This document shows positions 37,052 through 49,938 of a stretch of 64,000 nucleotides of DNA, piece after piece (positions within the stretch are counted from its first letter, which is position 1; the number at the start of each line of letters is the position of its first letter). Source of the DNA: Jackrogersella multiformis. Its lineage: Eukaryota; Ascomycota; Sordariomycetes; Xylariales; Hypoxylaceae. The notes beneath the pieces are model-generated. The model had not been told where the DNA came from. It saw only the letters and a program-made list of their open reading frames with translations, and ran no database searches. Where the stretch lies: NCBI GenBank assembly GCA_902806575.1, contig CADCXD010000005.1:1302001-1366000 (forward strand), in the 5' to 3' direction. Position numbers and translations under genes: made by a program.

Positions 37052-39434
37052 TGTGACATTTTGTAATCATCTTTCTCATTGGGAATACCGATGGGCAAAG
37101 AAACTCGCGCAAAGTCTGCGCCGTAGGGAGCGGCAGCATTCACGAGCAAGGCGAGGTGGTGTAAACAGATGAGGACAAAGCGAACTGAGCCTTAAATCAG
37201 TTATGCGGCTCTGTCACGAAAGTGCTCCTTCGTCTTTAAAGATATCCTAAGCTGTCATAGGGCCGAGCTATGTCGACAAGACGGCTACGAGTGTGGGACA
37301 ACTTTGCTGCACACTACGCCAACGCTGTCAAATATCTCCGGGGACGGATGCAATCTATCTAATTCGACGGCTCAAAGTCACCCTTTATGCCCCGTGATGT
37401 AGTGGGCAAAAGGTCATTGGCTCTGGCAACTTCGCGGCAAAAAGAGATGCAGCGATCTGGCGAGAGTCAAATGGCGTCGACAATGTGGGAAATGGAAGAC
37501 GAACTGGTCAGGGATCGCAGGCGACCTAGAATTGGAAGTTAAAGACCCAAGTAGGAAGAGACTATCATGTAGGCATAAGTGGGCAGCCAATCATCGGAGG
37601 GGGCGGTAATGGCTGCAACCTCGGTGTTGGTATAGCTGACGGATGAGCTTCTCCCCAGATTTTCCAGATAAGAGACGAACAATCAAAAGTGTAATATCGT
37701 CGAGTGACCAGACGAGGGCGAAGCCGGAGGAAAGAGGCAGCAAAGGCGGACGGCTGATTTGGCGGTCAATGATCAAGACGGAGAAGACGGAGGCACAGAA
37801 GAAAACCGAGACATGCCGTCGCCACGGAAAGCGACATGAACAATACCTACCTAGGGTAATAATAATATTCGAAAAAGATGCTACTAAGGTTAGAATGGCA
37901 TGGTGAAAGCGGAGAGAGGGGGTGTGGTGCGTTCTTATCAACTTTTTGCAAATTTCTAATACTCACTCCCCCCCTGATGACTCGGCCCACCTCTCTCTCT
38001 CCTCACTTCTCCCTTCTCCCATTATTTTCTCGCTCGAGTTCTTATTACTTTGCTGTTTAAGATAAAAAAAAACAGGTAGAGCGAGTGTGAGCGAGTGTGA
38101 GCCTGGGTCCTTCAAGGGTCCATTTTCCTTTTCGACAAGGGGGAGGCAGCTCTAAAGCTCTGCAACCCGACGAAAGGGAACAGAATATCAATCGTGGTCC
38201 ATCAAGTAGCAGCCACTTGGCGTGACATTGGGATGCCCACTAGGACTGCTGCATAGTAGGTTGTAGGCTGGCAGTAGCCGCAAATGGCCTAGCCAACGAT
38301 GTAAGCGAATGTAGGCAAATGCAGCCATATGCAGAGACGCAACTATACAGTATTCCCCATACCTACCTGGGTAGGTACCTAGGAAGGCAGGTATCCTAAA
38401 CCGCACACCCCACAACCGTGGAAGGGTTAGGGTGTGCGAGAACCGGAGAAGGGTGCGTGAGGATTTATCTAGATGCATGTGGGATGACAAGATGAGGCTC
38501 TGTTGAAAGTATCGCCCATCTTGTGTACTTTGCTGTAAGCTTATAAGGTTGCAATTTTCAAGTTGTAGGAAATGAAGAAACGAAGAAATGTAGGCAACCG
38601 GGTGTTAGACATGGAGTTTTGCCTTGGGGCGATCGATTCGTAGCCGTCGGGCATTTGAGGCTGCATCCGATATTCCAATATTATAGATTACAATATTCAC
38701 CTACGATTTCCGAGTCTTAGAAATATGTGCCAGCAGGAAATCGAAGCTGGCCCATACTACCTAGGTAGGTAGGCAGGTAGGTGTATATTTCATGATTTCT
38801 TTATTTCCTTAGGTACCTAGGGTATTTATGAGGTATGTACCTAGGTATGTAGGGAGATGCAATTCTGTATCACCATCTACCAGATATAAAAGATACAAAA
38901 AGACTGGCCATTGATTAAGACATTGATTAAGGCGTTGATTAGTGTAGGTGATTAGGTACCTAGTGGGCCTCACTAAGCAGAGCCAGGGTGTGCTCAGACG
39001 TGGGAGATGGATGTTGCCTGCCTGAGATCCAATATAGTAAGTTCCGGTCGGACCGCCACGTGCTGAAATATCCCCCAAATCCAAATAAAGCTACCTCATT
39101 TGTAACTATCTGTGGTAGGTACCACCTAGGTAGGGCAGGTAGGGTCAGTTGCAGCACGGTATGAGGCAGCGAGGGTGGGCTCTGTGTAACTAGCCTCGAG
39201 TCTTCGGGTCTTTATTTTTATTTTTTTGGGTTGCCCTGTATTTGTCTGCATCAAAACACCCTCTCGCATCACTTCCGCGTCACCTGCTTACCTATTGATT
39301 TCTATCCATAGAAACGTTAGAAACATAAAAAATAATTAATACAGTAGCAGCCTTCTTATCGAAATTATTGTCTTCCTTTTTTTTCTTTTTTCATTTACGA
39401 TGCCGCTACGGAGTTGCCATATGATACATCCTGA
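37052..39434. other. intergenic DNA between divergent genes
   Basis: This separates the DUF6590 gene (-) from the coiled-coil gene (+). No supported gene. TACCTAGGTA elements are near 37850, 38365, 38760, 38812, 38843 and 39125. CT-rich stretches at 37985-38040 and T-rich stretches at 39215-39400 could belong to promoters. Confidence 0.5.
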
Positions 39435-41525
39435 ATGGCTACTATAGTCGACCATCGTCATGTAAATCTGGCCAGAACTACTTTGGCACTTCCCGAAAGC
39501 TTCAAATCTCCCCCCTCCGAACATGCCCGCCATCATGACCTATACGGTCTCTCCACCGAGTCTAGTAGTCGAGCATCCATTATGTCTGCCGAGGATATTC
39601 CCTTGGAACTATCCCGTACGTTAACGACGGGGTCTGATGGCTGGTCCGATTCCGAAGAAGATGACGACTCGTCTGTCACATCTGACACTTCCCATGCCCG
39701 CATCGCTCGCCGACCGCATTTTCCTCCAGTCCTCCCCTCCGTAAACTCGTCTTCTAGTATCTCTAAGAGTTTGCCGCAGAGGCTGGCGGCAACTATTGCC
39801 GCTGTCGACGGGCCTGGCGTAACTTATCGCTCACAAACTCCAAGCAAGTCCCAGTCGCCTTCTGGGTGCTTTCGACGCGTGAAGTCACCGCCGCTACCGT
39901 CCCAGACTCAAAGAGAGTCGCTCATTTCCAATGCCCTCCGTACCAACTACCCACCAGGTGCCCAAAATTTATCGAATCGCATTCACGTGCCCTCGAGTCA
40001 GCAATCACGACCGATACTACATGGAACCTGGAACGGCTTCAGAGTGGAAAGTGACGTGAGTGACGATGAAGAAGAAAACCGATCTGGATTATTCAGCTTT
40101 GACGAGGATGAGTCCGATGATCAGGACGACGCGTCTAGCCGTGCTTCTCGTAGCTTTCAGCGATTAACAGGGCATTACTCGAAGCTCAGAGACCGGAGGA
40201 CTAATCTATGGGAAATATTTGCCGGTATTCGCCTAAAACGAACTCAAGTCCAAGATTTGCGTCACGTTAAAGATGAAGCTAGTCTCGCTTTCATGACTGC
40301 TATGCAAGCTATACTTCCCAATAATCCGGAGCTGGACCGGTACTTTAAGAGTTTGCGAGATGCTCAGCTTAAATGTCAGGAAGCAGAACAACGCCTTGAC
40401 GATATGTTGGATGAACTTCAAAATGGCGAGGTCGAGCTAGAATTGGAAGAGCGAAGATTCTATACCGCTGCTGCGGGCATAGAGAGTGTTGTGTCTGACG
40501 ACGAATCTGATAATGATAATTGTTCTCAGACTTCGGAGTTATCGATTTTGCGAGGAATTACTGGCGATCGCCCAGAGGATATCCATCCTCTATTCGAAGA
40601 GCTCCGAGAGGCCTCCCGGAATATACAGTTGGCTAGGGAGCTTTTGGTGAACACCCAAATGAAAAGGAAAGCCCTAAGTGCGGCAAAATCTCACGTATTA
40701 TCCCCTGGAAGCATCAAACTCTTGGAAAATTATGGTGACGCCGGGAGAAGACGGGCCCTCGAACTCAAGCGATTAGGGGTCATGTCGCAAGACGACATGG
40801 AAATGCTACAGGACTACGACAATTTAGAGCAGAAAGCCCATTTCGATATTGATCATTTCACAAAGGAAGCTATGCGGTTAGAGAATGAATGCCGCGAGAA
40901 GCGAGTTATGCCCCGGAATACTCCTTTCCAGCAGGAGGGATTTGGGTTCAACCCCGTCTATACAGACGAGATTCGCCTCGGAGATGGGCTACCTAATAGA
41001 ACAAAAGGGCATCCCAAAACGCTTGCGCATTATGTGTTCCCAAAGTTGCTATCTAACCCTACACACCTGCTTGAGGATTTCCCGATGACAGCCCAGCAAT
41101 CACTACGAATAGCCCTATCGCTTCCTCCAGGAATCCCGTCCCGCCAAAAGCATATCGACAATGCGGCTCGTGAGGTCAACATTCATTCGCTACTCGAGGA
41201 GGCCGGGGATGGAGATAAGAGGGGTTATATCAACCGTTGGCTTCTTCACAAACTTCATGTATCTTCCATGGAAGCTGAGCTCCTTTGGTCTACTTTCCAC
41301 ACTCGCCTCAAAGTCCTCAATGCCGAGAGGTGGCAACAGGATGTCCTCCACTCGTGGTGGAAAGACCAAGCTGCCATCCCACCACCATCTCAATTTGAAG
41401 GTGTCTATGAAGATCGCAGCTCGGCATCCATCAACCCAAGAACGGATTTACCTTCGAGACGCTATTCCGACTCTGGCCAGCTGGATCATATCAGGCTATG
41501 GGATATCGAAGAAGCCTGGAGCTGA
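39435..41525 (+). CDS. large coiled-coil protein of unknown function
   Basis: A single exon encodes 696 residues from an ATG at 39435. Residues 1-260 are Ser/Asp/Glu-rich and probably disordered, with several acidic SD/DE clusters that look like casein kinase 2 sites. From about 265 the protein turns helical. A Glu/Leu-rich coiled coil spans about 298-345 and other charged helices run to about 490. The C-terminal 200 residues are mixed alpha-helical with conserved-looking Trp/Leu positions (RWLLHKL, LLWSTFHTRL, WWKDQA). No signal, membrane span or catalytic motif is visible. The family is not recognised; length and composition strongly support a real gene. Confidence 0.8.
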   Translation: MATIVDHRHVNLARTTLALPESFKSPPSEHARHHDLYGLSTESSSRASIMSAEDIPLELSRTLTTGSDGWSDSEEDDDSSVTSDTSHARIARRPHFPPVLPSVNSSSSISKSLPQRLAATIAAVDGPGVTYRSQTPSKSQSPSGCFRRVKSPPLPSQTQRESLISNALRTNYPPGAQNLSNRIHVPSSQQSRPILHGTWNGFRVESDVSDDEEENRSGLFSFDEDESDDQDDASSRASRSFQRLTGHYSKLRDRRTNLWEIFAGIRLKRTQVQDLRHVKDEASLAFMTAMQAILPNNPELDRYFKSLRDAQLKCQEAEQRLDDMLDELQNGEVELELEERRFYTAAAGIESVVSDDESDNDNCSQTSELSILRGITGDRPEDIHPLFEELREASRNIQLARELLVNTQMKRKALSAAKSHVLSPGSIKLLENYGDAGRRRALELKRLGVMSQDDMEMLQDYDNLEQKAHFDIDHFTKEAMRLENECREKRVMPRNTPFQQEGFGFNPVYTDEIRLGDGLPNRTKGHPKTLAHYVFPKLLSNPTHLLEDFPMTAQQSLRIALSLPPGIPSRQKHIDNAAREVNIHSLLEEAGDGDKRGYINRWLLHKLHVSSMEAELLWSTFHTRLKVLNAERWQQDVLHSWWKDQAAIPPPSQFEGVYEDRSSASINPRTDLPSRRYSDSGQLDHIRLWDIEEAWS

Positions 41526-44500
41526 AGCACATTCTGTTTTTACTATAGGGCACCTTCACTTTTTCGGTATATAGCTACCATTAGGTATTAGTGGCTTCAC
41601 CTAGGTATTCGCTTTATCGCTTCAAGAATTTGATCGGATCGGGTCCTGATTTCGTGGAGTATGATACGGCAGCGAGCCGCATCGGGAAAGATTGATTTAC
41701 GGACTTATATACCCCATGTGCGATTTATTATCATTATGGAGTTTTAGCTATTGGCTGGGAGGGGTTGATACTGAATTGCTCTGCTTTATCTATGGGTCTC
41801 CAGGTTACGAGAATTCTAGCTGTCCAACTTTATGGGGTGCTTGGTTATACCCTAAAGCACCTTAGTCCAGAACGCATAGCCCTAAGCGAGGCTATTACAA
41901 CATCATCATCCGGGGAGGTGAGATATTATGAAGTGTGTCAACTTTTTAAGCCTTTCGATATAAACATTATCTCTACATACCTTCCCATCTGCCTACTTCC
42001 TTAGCCATCTACTTACGATACCTACTTATATAGGTAGATAGTATAAAGCTGTTAGACTAGTGAGACTAAACTACCTAGTTCAACGGGCCGTCCCACTCGG
42101 ATAAAGCACCTGGTGTGTTACCTAACAGCTGCCCTAACCTTCATAGGTTGGTTGGTAGGTACCTAGGAGAATCTAGCTACCTACATACCTGGTACCGAGG
42201 AGGTAGTAACCGGGGTTAGTGCGCGTGGGTAAGATACCTACATAGGTATTCCACTACTCTCTTCCATCTCCGCCAATTATCTAGATGCGGGGAACAAGTA
42301 TTACGAGAAGACAATTGCATCGTTTACCCATCATAGCAAACCTGCCTAGGTATGTATCTTTTTGAAAGGGTACTTCGAAATATTGCATGTGGTGCTTGGG
42401 TTGCACAGCCAAAGTGGTGTTTTATTACTGCAGAAGATGCATGAACATCAGTATCCCAGAGCTCAGCGAATCAAACTGGTTACATTTGCATGGAGGGAGG
42501 GAGGGCAGACAGGTAGGGTGGTTTGAGGAACATCAAAGTGCTAAAAATTTGGCAGCGAACCTCTTACTTCCTCCTATTATAGTCGATCAAGCCGGCCTAC
42601 CTTAAGCATGTCTAATCCGCCCTTCCTTCGAAAGACATACTGCTGCTGCCCGACTCTTTTCGCAGTTGCTCCATATCAAGCCATAACTCCCGAGCGGTGA
42701 CGCCAAGCATCGCAGGATTTGGCTGCCAAGATATCCCTCCAATCCCTCTCTAGCTGCTTGCCAGATACAGGTCATATGGTACTAGCTCCGGAATGACTCC
42801 TCTCGAGGAGGGTCGCGGCATGATACAATACGTCCATTTCGCCCTACGGGTTCCGGAGCCTGCATCCCCTAGTGGAGGGTTACGACCGGGAGTAAAATCT
42901 AAGACATGTATGTTATGTTGTCCTCAACCTTCTCCCCAACCTACACGTGTATGTCTTAAACGAATGGGCAAATATAGCTAAGGTAGATGTTAGCACCACG
43001 CCCCCCTTTTGAGTCCGTACGACTTAAATCCAACAAAAATGCTAGTGGGGGTCGAATCGGAAATTTCGGCTTTTTTTGAAAATTGTGATTGGAAATTTGA
43101 AAAGGGTTTAACCTGACCACAAAAGGCACAGGCAAGTAGTTCAGGTGTGTTGGGCCGCAACGTCGCCCTCACCACGGTGGGGGGAAGGATGCCATATGCG
43201 AAGTTCCAAAAAGTTTTACGATGCTGCAAATAGCTCTAACTACCCAAACCCAGGCTAGAACTGAGGTTTCATCAACAGTAGTTCCTGCAAGGTACGCGCA
43301 CCGGAAATGCTCGTTGGCCGTGCCGAGCTGCAGAGGTCGTGGGCGTTGGGAATTGCTCAGCCGCCCTAAGGGAGGCCAAGTCGCTTGCAGTTAATTGCTA
43401 CGCCCGGCCAAGGTGAGAGGCAGTTTTGGCAGATGCGACGACAGCGCCCGGCTTGCCCGAACATCGAAAACTTATATATGAGGGCGTATCTTGCTTAGGA
43501 TCACTTTGTGGAATGCTCGGAATTTTCGTTATTTCGACCCCGATCACGCTCGCTTCTTTTCGAGTCGATTTCCGAATGATTGCTGAGACAGCATATGTCC
43601 TTTCGCTGTTGCGTGTCAATACTCGTCATGTTGGCCGGCTAGAAATAAGCCATATTGTACGACTAGAGGCAATTTCTGTAGGATAACATAGAACTATCGA
43701 GCGAGTTATAAAAAATCAGGATGGTGAGTTACCCATCTTAACGAAGTCTCTCCTCTATTGCCTTGGATGCTTTCGAGCTTGATATCGTCGATCTGAAGGA
43801 AAGATGACAATTCATTACAGGTATGCATTGCTAGTTTAATACCTACCATTCCCTCTACACTAACAGAACACTCGAGAACGGGGCATTCTACTAAAATTTT
43901 CGCAATATTCGAAGCAGCTATTTCGCTGTAGCGAGAAGTCATGATTCTTGACGAAGCTCCCAGCAACCTTATCTACACAAGAGGTTTAACACACGATATC
44001 AAAGAAGACCTAGTGTCTAAGCTATAACTACATACTACAACAGCTAGAAAGCTTGACCTTGTGATTACTTAAACTCTGCAAGACACGGGCCATAGAAATA
44101 CTGTCATTGCCCTTGGCCAACCAGACCTAATCATAGTCTCCGGCAAAAAAATGTTTGTCCTATGGTAAAATATAGAAAGGCGGCCGCAATGACGGTTAGT
44201 CCCAATGTGTGTTGGATAAACCATCCCGACATTGTCTGTTCTTCATAAGCTTCAATCCCGGAACCTGTTAGGCAGAGCACCAAGGTATGTTTTCTTGTCA
44301 AAGCTGTCAAAGCCATACAAGAAATGCATTCAAGTAGAAATGGGAAAGATAAAATATCGAGTTTACCTATATGTAGGTAGTTAGGTATCTAATTACATAG
44401 GTACCTAGATATTATGCAATAAAAGATATGGAGAGATGACGTATTTGTGAAACTTAGAATTAGCAAAAAAATTAGTCGCTTGTTCTTCGATTTGATTGAT

Positions 44501-45878
44501 ACCTACCTAAGTACCTATCCATTGACCAGGAATGTACCTAGTACGGTAAAGCCAAGCCTGAGGCTTATTGAAGCCCCTCCAAGCTTCTGAATACCTACCT
44601 AGGTACCTTAGGTAGGTATCTCTTAACGACCTCTAGGTTAACTACCTCTGAATACCCGCTACTCAATAAGAATACCTGATCATTTACTGTGGTATCATCA
44701 TATGATCATCATTTAGGTATTTTAAGATCGAAGTGATGTTTTGCAGTACATGTCGCGTCTGTGTTGACGGTATACCAAAGTACGTACATATGTAATTACT
44801 GTGGTATTATTCTTCAACCACATCCCATCTCATCCCGTTCTGTCTAATATCTACATGTACATACATGGCTACACTCCGGGTACCTAGCCTAACATATTAA
44901 TCTGTAGAATAAAATACCATGATGGGAAACAACGTATTAGGAACCTTGGAACTTTAAAAACGTAAACATCTGATTTCATCTCTCACCTTCCTCGCCTTTC
45001 TCACTTTCCTCATCATAACAACTTACCTTGACCACCTACCTATACCACATATGTGCCTGACCTACATAGACACCCCTATTCCTTTTCATATAACGACTTC
45101 CTGTAGGCATACTATACCACCAGGTACTTACATACACACTCACCCACCTACATCTATAGAGACCAAGAACAAGCTTCCCCCCCATTGAACTTACCTACCT
45201 AGGTAGGTATTCTTTTGGGACTTTCGAAGGGAAGCCGTTAACAAGAACGGTGTGACGACAGTCCGTGTGAACGAAAACTTCTAATCCAATGTTCTTGGTA
45301 TGTCAAGGCCGTTGTTTTCCTCGACTATTCTCCCCTTTACGTGAGTAGACGAAAAAACGCGAGACTGTCCGCGTGATATACGGGTTTCGATATTCTTTAG
45401 GATAAAAGGCCATCCTCAATGGCCTTTCATCCCAGAGAACTTTACATTCTACAATTCATTCTTTAACCTTCTGCCCTCTATTGACCTCTTCCTACACTCT
45501 TCAACAAACCTACAGGCAAGACAAAATGTCATAGTAACACATTACCACGTCACTAGCCAACAAGTCAGTCATCAGGACTTACATTTTACTGACCTTTGTC
45601 CCTTAAATAGATGCTTTAGTAGGCAAATGTTGACAAGTATACCTTGAATACACCGCCCTGCTTCCAGTTCTTGATACATTCGTTACTTACTATCATCACC
45701 TTTTCCAACCTTCACTTCCATCACCAATATCCTATTTTCAGTATCTTGAAACAGAAGAGAATAAATCAGTCACTACAATTTACCAGGCTCAGGCTCACTC
45801 CCTTGCCTGACGTCCAAATACTACTCGACTTAACATCCATATCAATTCCGGAATCTCGTGTCGTTGCCATAGTCCAAT
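41526..45878. other. gene-poor intergenic DNA, no confident gene
   Basis: A 79-codon minus-strand frame (42990-43229) has a CxxC pair, and a 61-codon minus-strand frame (44131-44316) has one hydrophobic segment. Neither can be extended convincingly. TACCTAGGTA elements occur near 42160, 44400, 44510, 44600 and 45200. The last 400 bases are CT-rich and probably form the F-box gene leader. Confidence 0.45.
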
Positions 45879-48418
45879 ATGGCTTCAACAGGTAAGCAAG
45901 TTCCATATTACTATTGTCCTATTCAGCTTCTTCAGGGTCGCTATGAACATCCCTTTCGAATATTACCTTTTCCCCTTCTCTTGGCGTTCCTACATCACTC
46001 CCCCCACCTTTATATCAAACCTCATGTACATGAATTCATATCCTCCTTTCCATATTCTCCCTTCTCTCATATATCACCTGTGGGGAAGAACAGGATATAT
46101 TTGCCTCCCGAAATGTGAATTGTACAATCACATACGATGTCCCTTCATATACCACTGAAGAATAATACATCTTTGCTAACATACTTAAAGGAGCCAACCC
46201 CAGCTGGCCTTCAGATGACTTGCCTGTTGAGCTTTTCATGCTGATTGCGCAGCACTTGCCCAACCGCACGGACATCGAGTCCATGCGTCTCGTCAACCGA
46301 GAGTTCAATTCCAAGTTGATGTGTTACTTCCTCAAAAATCTCGTCATCAGCTTGGGTCCGGAGCTGAGCATGAAGTTAGATGCTGGCGAATCCCCTGATC
46401 GCGGCTTGGCATCTATCGATGTCACAGAGCGCCTGCTGTATTCAGATGTATTCCGGAACTTTGGGCCAGATATATATCGTCTCGGGCTCGCGCTTGAACT
46501 GGATGAACGTGATCTGGCAACTCCGAGCACGGGAGACTTGGAAGATATACACATTCGTCCTTGGGGTGTATTTAGGTGGCCTGCACAGCAGCCTAGCCGT
46601 TATCCTGAGTCGCACTTGGAGAAGGTCACAAGATCATTGGAGAAGTCTCGGGGTATTTTCCGCCTTTTGACTACCGTCAAAAACGTCAGAGAACTTGCCT
46701 TATCCTGCGACGGAGGGTTAGGCTATCTTCAGGGGCCCGATGTCAACCCTCTACAGCCTCCTGGACGACCTCCCGTCTTTGGTGACCCCAATGCTGTTCG
46801 AAAAACTGACGACGAATCTCTCCAAGTTCGGTTTAAAAAGCCGTATAGGCTAGAAATGCTGGAACGAAAGCTAGCTGCCGCCGGGGTAGACTCAGCTGAA
46901 TACCCGACCATGTTATATAAGCTTCTTAGACGCGAGCGTGTCAGTCTAGATGCACTGGCGTATGAGGAGAGACTAAGAACCCCTCTACCTGCGTCCCGTT
47001 ATGCGGCAGAGGTTATCCGCCCTCCGAAAACCGACGATGAGATCCGCTTGCAGCCAGACCAACTGACCGATACGCAGAAGAGATTTCTATTCCAGCACAT
47101 TTCCGCTCAACAGGCTCTAATCCAATCTTTCCTGATCGCAGTACTAGACAACGGCGCGTCCTTTAAGAATTTGACCAAGGTCAACATTGCACGTCTCCCC
47201 AGCTTCCATATCGATATCCTGTGCCGTGATGACTTTTGGACCTCGCTACCCGCACTGGAGGAGGTAGCCTTGGGCATTATTCCCGACTGGAGAACACTGT
47301 CTCAAAAAGACAGATATACGATTGATGTGCGACAGGTATATCCAGCTGATGCGATACCCAAGGTCTTCAATCTGCTGAGCAACTACATTGGTAAACAGTC
47401 GCGGATCAAGCGCCTTCATTTCGAGTGGCACTGTGGTGGAGAGCTTGCCGCTGGATGCATGCAAAGAACTAGATATGTTTTGCCAGCGCCATTCCTCAAG
47501 GAACACAGGATGGTAGTAGACTCAAGAATGGAAAACCTTCTCATCCTTCCCTTCATCACTCACCTCTCTCTCAAGAACTGCTGGTTCGCCCCGAATGTTT
47601 TCTATCGCATCATGGAGACTATGGCTTCGGAAGGGTCTCTTGAGTCACTTGAGCTAGAGACGGTCTCGCTCAGTGGACCTCCAATTATTCGAGGGGAAAT
47701 GCCAGACAGGGATGAAGACAACCAGCAAACACCACCACCCCTGTCATCTATAGTTGACGATGGTGGATCCGCAGATTATCCTCCCAACCTATCTTGGTCT
47801 CATATCATCGACATGCTAACACCCGGCGAGACAATTATAGAGCGTATCAATTCAGAGACTGACAATGATCCGATTTACATAAAAAAGTATCTAAAACTGC
47901 GGAAGCTCGCCTTCAAGTCTTGTGGTTATGTCGAGGTTCGTGACTTCAGATTCATCTCAATCCGACGATTTCAGAATCTATATTTACCAGCGTACCTCCT
48001 CCCGCTAGCAAATAATGTCACTCGGGAATACAACCCAAAGAGGTTGCGGCTCCGGGAGTTTTTGCAAGTCTGTGTCGACAGACATCTGGCAAGAATCTGC
48101 AAAGTGCTTGATTCTTGGGAAGAGGAGCAGATGGGAAAAGTCTGGGGATTCCGAACCGGTTGGAATGGTACGTACGATGCTAGTATAATCAACGCCGCTG
48201 AGCGGGATGGCGTCTATGCCCCCGGATTTGGTCGATTTAGCGGCACAATTGAGTGTGGCCCGAACACTACTAGGGAAGAGGAACCCGATGAAGACGCAGT
48301 TCCATATACATTCGACACTTGGAATTTTGACCAGGGCTACGACGACACGGTTGGACTGGACGCACTATTGAAGCACATGGAGGTAGATGCAGGCTACGTA
48401 TTGGAGGAAGAAGCCTAG
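45879..48418 (+). CDS. F-box protein
   Basis: Two exons: 45879-45891 (13 bases: MAST plus one base) and 46191-48418. The 299-bp intron starts GTAAGC, has a GCTAAC branch and ends AAG. The joined protein has 746 residues. An F-box lies at about residues 15-55 (LPVELFMLIAQHLP then SMRLVNREF), the motif that binds Skp1 in SCF ubiquitin ligases. The rest contains Leu-rich stretches (for example ITHLSLKNC, LESLELETV, LRKLAFKSCG) that could be irregular leucine-rich repeats for substrate binding. The C-terminus is acidic. The substrate is unknown. Starting inside exon 2 would need a non-ATG codon, which is why the small first exon is preferred. Confidence 0.85.
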
Positions 48419-49938
48419 CTCTCACATGCAACCCCTGATGAACTAAACCAAGGCTCGAGACTTGAGTCATCGTTCCCTCTCAGTTCATCTATTATTGTTG
48501 CAGACCGAGTCATACATATTTGACTTGGTTTTTTCCTTCTCTGGCTTTTTCTTTGCCCAGTTTTCTCTTGCGTGGCCTCTTCTGCATTAGGTCGCGTCTG
48601 GCGTTCAGGAGTGTACATTTATATGGGCGATGTTCATATTGATACTTTTCGTCCGATCCCCCCCCCCCCAACCACATCAACCCTTATATTCCGTTTTGTA
48701 CACCACCGGATTGCGGCATATGCCGATCACAATTCCTGAAATTTCCAGGACGGGTGTTGCTGTCACCTCCTGGACGGCTGAGACCTCCGATACCATCATG
48801 GCTCGGACACAAGCCTTCATTTACGAGTTTGAGTGCGAGATTTGCGAATGCGTTTCGCCATGTTGGAAAATACAGCACAGCACATCACCGCCCCCCTGCG
48901 TCGACCTTACAGCTTATAGCTGTCGTATAACCAACCATATTGCACGCTCACCAGAATCTTCACAGGCGAGCTGTCGCATCAATAGTCTGGATACGAGGAA
49001 AACCAGGAAGGCCGGCGACGCGACGCAATGCCTTGTATATGTTGGATGGAACGAGAACATACGAAGACTCCAGCAGACATGCAGAGTGCCCACACGCAGA
49101 GCAGAGGAGATACGAACAGACCAGACCCCCCGTGCGAGAGCAGTTTAGTTCTGATGTACGACTGACAATCTTGTTCCTCTTCTCTGGCAGTGTAGTTAGC
49201 CGAGAGAGTAATACGACGACTTTGACTATAATCTCAGGTTCCATATAAGTGGATAAAGTTGTGACGTGAAATCGATGTTTAAAATATGGATGGGAGACTG
49301 AACTAATTACCCCACCCCTTCATTGCCTTGTACTATTAGAACGAGGGCAGCAGATCGGTCGTAGCTAAGAAGGCGGCGGTAATGAGTCAGTCACCTTATT
49401 AATAATTGGCTTTGCGCGCTTTCGTGTGTTTTCATGTAGCCCACTCTAATCAGGGACAGCGTAAGTGTAGCGCCCGCGAAATAGCAAGACCTGTAGCTTG
49501 CGTCTTGCCATTACATATTACACGGTGTTGTTATAAAAAGACTACATCTTAGAGGGTAGCTTAGGTATATCTCGTGTGGGCTAAGCTAAGCTGTAATAAT
49601 TCATGCTTAAGGGGTCTGTAGAATCTATAGTTGGTAAATTACTTAGCAATAGAGCAGCCATGCAAGAATAATACAGCCGAGTGGACACACTTTCAGGGAC
49701 GGATCAGGTTATACGTCACAAGCGAGGAGGAGGCAGCAGAAGAAGTTTGTTCAGAAGCTTTTTGTGTATTGGGGAATCCACGAAGATTTTTATTCGCGAG
49801 TTGCATGCCAGAAACCTAGACCCATGCTTTACGACCGCCTTGACACCTGGAGTGAAAAGCAAAGCAACTTTAACCCCTAAACCTTCTCCATTAAATCGTC
49901 ACATCCCTCGCCCCCGACACCCGTCTCGCGCGGCGAAC
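48419..49938. other. intergenic DNA with a C12 homopolymer
   Basis: It separates the 3' ends of the convergent F-box and RPL17 genes. A 172-codon frame on the plus strand (48630-49148) is Cys/Arg/Thr-rich with no known motif and is probably chance. A run of 12 C lies at 48658-48669. No RNA gene is recognised. Confidence 0.45.

Noticed and set aside
48630..49148. 172-codon plus-strand frame after the F-box gene
   Set aside because: There is no known motif, the composition is irregular, it crosses a C12 run at its start, and there is no splice support.
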